A stretch of 64,000 bases of DNA. It comes from Chitinophaga flava. GTDB lineage: Bacteria; Bacteroidota; Bacteroidia; Chitinophagales; Chitinophagaceae. Shown here piece by piece: positions 62,740-64,000 of the stretch; the first letter of the stretch is position 1; every line of letters starts with the position of its first letter. The position numbers were made by a program, and so were the translations under genes. The notes beneath the pieces were generated by a model that was not told the origin of the DNA, made no database searches, and saw only the letters and a list, made by a program, of their open reading frames with translations. The stretch lies in contig NZ_QFFJ01000001.1 of NCBI RefSeq assembly GCF_003308995.1, positions 496,001 through 560,000 on the forward strand, read 5' to 3'.

Positions 62740-62915
62740 GACTGATGGCTACTGGCAGGTCTTCTGGCTTCCCTGCTTTCCCGGTGGCCTTCCCATCTGC
62801 ATCAGCAGACAGTGGCATGGAGTAAACTCCGGGAAAATATTACCGGCAAAAACGCCGGTGTGCAGGATCACAGCTACGGGGATAGCTCCGGTCTTACACC
62901 GGATTCCCTTTTAAT
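62740..62915 (-). promoter_or_regulatory. Cobalamin (B12) riboswitch
   Basis: On the minus strand the consensus elements appear in order: GGAATCCGGTGTAAGACCGG (complement of 62888-62907), the B12-box CCCCGTAGCTGTGA (complement of 62868-62881), GCCACTG (complement of 62810-62816), GATGGGAAGG (complement of 62788-62797) and the 3' signature AAGCCAGAAGACCTGCC (complement of 62754-62770). Direction and position fit control of the BtuG-like and surface lipoprotein genes. The remaining 270-base leader (62466-62739) holds the terminator-like hairpin and no gene. Confidence 0.92.
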
Positions 62916-62956
62916 GTTTTGCTTAAAACAAAACAACCAATCGCGTAGCGAAGCTA

Positions 62957-62988
62957 CAAAAAAAATCCCAGGACTAAAGTCCTGGGAT
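62957..62988 (-). terminator. Terminator after the upstream surface-protein gene
   Basis: ATCCCAGGACT / AGTCCTGGGAT, 2-base centre, followed on the minus strand by eight T. It separates the transcript of the surface-protein gene at 63077 from the riboswitch unit, which therefore needs its own promoter. Confidence 0.85.
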
Positions 62989-62992
62989 AAAT

Positions 62993-63088
62993 TTGTTTTG
63001 AATGATTTTATTTAAGCGTTTTGTTTTGAATGATTTTGCTGTTGTTTTAGATTATTGTTTTGAATGATGCTTGTTATTATTTTAGATT
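62993..63088 (-). repeat. Short tandem repeats in the 3' untranslated region
   Basis: TTGTTTTGAATGAT occurs at 62993, 63021 and 63055, and TTTTAGATT at 63046 and 63080, so the last two units repeat with a 34-base period. The second TTTTAGATT lies in the last codons of the gene at 63077, implying a slippage duplication of the gene end and its UTR. Confidence 0.65.
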
Positions 63089-64000
63089 GAGGTCTTTTAC
63101 GCCGGCTACTTCTGTAGAGATTTCTCCCAGCCAGCCGCCTTCCGCACGCATGCTGGTGTATACACGGATAAAGTCAACCCCTTTCAGTTGTACTGCATTC
63201 CCTTTTTTATCGACGGCCCAGCTGATTTTGATGTTAGCTTTTTCATTATCGTTAGACCAGTTGTCAGCATAACCAAAAGGGAAAGCTGGACTAACAAAAT
63301 AAGTACCCGCACCAGATTTGTCTACCACATATTCATCTGTCAGCCTGGAGCCGGAGAACGTGATGCTATCTCCTTTCCACTGCGGATAATAAGATTGGGT
63401 ATGGTACATATTTTTAGACAGGTATCCTGATTTCCCCTGATTATCTTTCCATTTGATATAGGTGGTATCAGTGAGAGCAGGATAATTTTTATTAGGCGTT
63501 TTTACTTTGTTCTCATCCGGTTTGTAGTAGGTGATCTGATAGTTACGGATTGTTTTAGGACTGTTGTACTCAGAACCGGCGATCTCATACCACTCATCAT
63601 CCGGAAGCCCGTTGCCATTGGCATCATAAGCTACCTCGATAATTCCAGGCTCCGCCCAACTCTCAAAAGCATTTCCAAGTACGGTAAAACTGTAGGCACC
63701 CGGCACATTCAGGATCGTATGATCAAATCCCATCACCACATAACCGCCAAATCCACCCAGGTGTATGATGCCACCGTTCTTTAGAGCTTCTTCTGCTTTG
63801 GCATTCATTTTCTGTTGATCATCTCCGTTTTCCCATGCCGGCAGCGTATGCACAAACTGGCCAGGGGCCGGTTGAAAATCAAATACCCGGGTAACACCAT
63901 TGGTATATTTTCCGGTTGATATTTTAACTGGGACGTCTACACGCTTTTCTCCTTCACTGTTTTTAACAATCAATGCGAGCGTATAATTTCCTTCTTTGGT
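63077..64000 (-). CDS. Surface protein, paralogue of the 60148 gene (5' end beyond window)
   Basis: At least 308 residues; the frame is open to the window edge, with no leader seen. The start of the visible part (KEGNYTLALIVKNSEGEKRVDVPVKIS) looks like the end of a PKD/Ig-like domain. The main domain parallels the 60148 protein: PAPGQFVHTLPAW, LGGFGGYVVMGFDHTI, SWAEPGIIEVAYDANGNGLPDDEWYEIAGSEY, and VDFIRVYTSMRAEGGWLGEISTEV. The DANGNGLPDDEW segment again looks like a calcium loop. It has its own terminator and probably belongs to a cobalamin-related transport locus continuing upstream. Confidence 0.85.
   Translation of the reverse strand, partial: TKEGNYTLALIVKNSEGEKRVDVPVKISTGKYTNGVTRVFDFQPAPGQFVHTLPAWENGDDQQKMNAKAEEALKNGGIIHLGGFGGYVVMGFDHTILNVPGAYSFTVLGNAFESWAEPGIIEVAYDANGNGLPDDEWYEIAGSEYNSPKTIRNYQITYYKPDENKVKTPNKNYPALTDTTYIKWKDNQGKSGYLSKNMYHTQSYYPQWKGDSITFSGSRLTDEYVVDKSGAGTYFVSPAFPFGYADNWSNDNEKANIKISWAVDKKGNAVQLKGVDFIRVYTSMRAEGGWLGEISTEVAGVKDLNLK

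Noticed and set aside
1..64000. CRISPR arrays, insertion sequences, integrases, tRNA or rRNA genes
   Set aside because: No regularly spaced repeats, transposase motifs, tRNA TPsiC arms or rRNA landmarks were recognised on either strand.

Overview
The window looks like chromosomal DNA from a Bacteroidota, most likely a Chitinophagaceae (Chitinophaga-like) soil bacterium. This is inferred from gene content: an ECF sigma / FecR anti-sigma / STN-type TonB receptor cascade, an Oar-type TonB receptor, many lipoproteins with short MK-rich leaders, and promoters of the TTG / TAnnTTTG type. No rRNA, tRNA, CRISPR array, transposase or prophage gene was seen.

Layout. 1-3.8 kb: the edge of a surface-polysaccharide cluster (polyprenyl-phosphate sugar transferase, WcaI-like glycosyltransferase, two FkbM methyltransferases). 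4-10.2 kb: small stress and regulatory units: a DJ-1/PfpI gene remnant, a secreted isochorismatase-like hydrolase with an FNR-like palindrome and a Crp/Fnr regulator, an ArsR-rhodanese repressor convergent with an MFS transporter (both promoters carry the same near-perfect palindrome), and an AraC / DoxX / cupin group. 10.3-13.1 kb: an HsdM-HsdS pair without HsdR. 13.2-30.1 kb: one long minus-strand locus running ECF sigma, FecR, STN-TonB receptor, two DUF4397-like lipoproteins, three fasciclin (FAS1) lipoproteins, Oar-type TonB receptor and an IPT/NHL lipoprotein; there is no SusD. 30.2-35.9 kb: a complete hydroxyproline-to-2-oxoglutarate operon with a divergent AraC regulator. 36-39.6 kb: alcohol dehydrogenase, polysaccharide deacetylase and an anchored protein of unknown function.

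39.7-53.5 kb is a stress island: an unusual short PolX with a degraded PHP site, three two-domain universal stress proteins, an Mg-type P-ATPase, a soluble PAS histidine kinase, and a response regulator whose output is a Crp-like sensor/HTH. An HxlR / ECF41-type sigma / EmrB-type efflux unit lies inside it. 53.5-60.1 kb: a lipoprotein, a GH172 (DUF2961) enzyme, an orphan ABC-2 permease, a membrane-anchored P-loop NTPase, a PAS-LuxR regulator, a candidate ~0.4 kb non-coding RNA with its own promoter and terminator, a small P-loop kinase-like protein and a NUDIX hydrolase. 60.1-64 kb: a cobalamin-riboswitch-controlled pair of surface lipoproteins (one BtuG-like propeller), with a paralogue of the other running off the window end.

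The most notable items are the ArsR-rhodanese/MFS cassette with mirrored operators, the SusD-less FAS1/DUF4397 TonB locus, the PolX variant, the putative ncRNA, the membrane P-loop NTPase and the B12 riboswitch locus.
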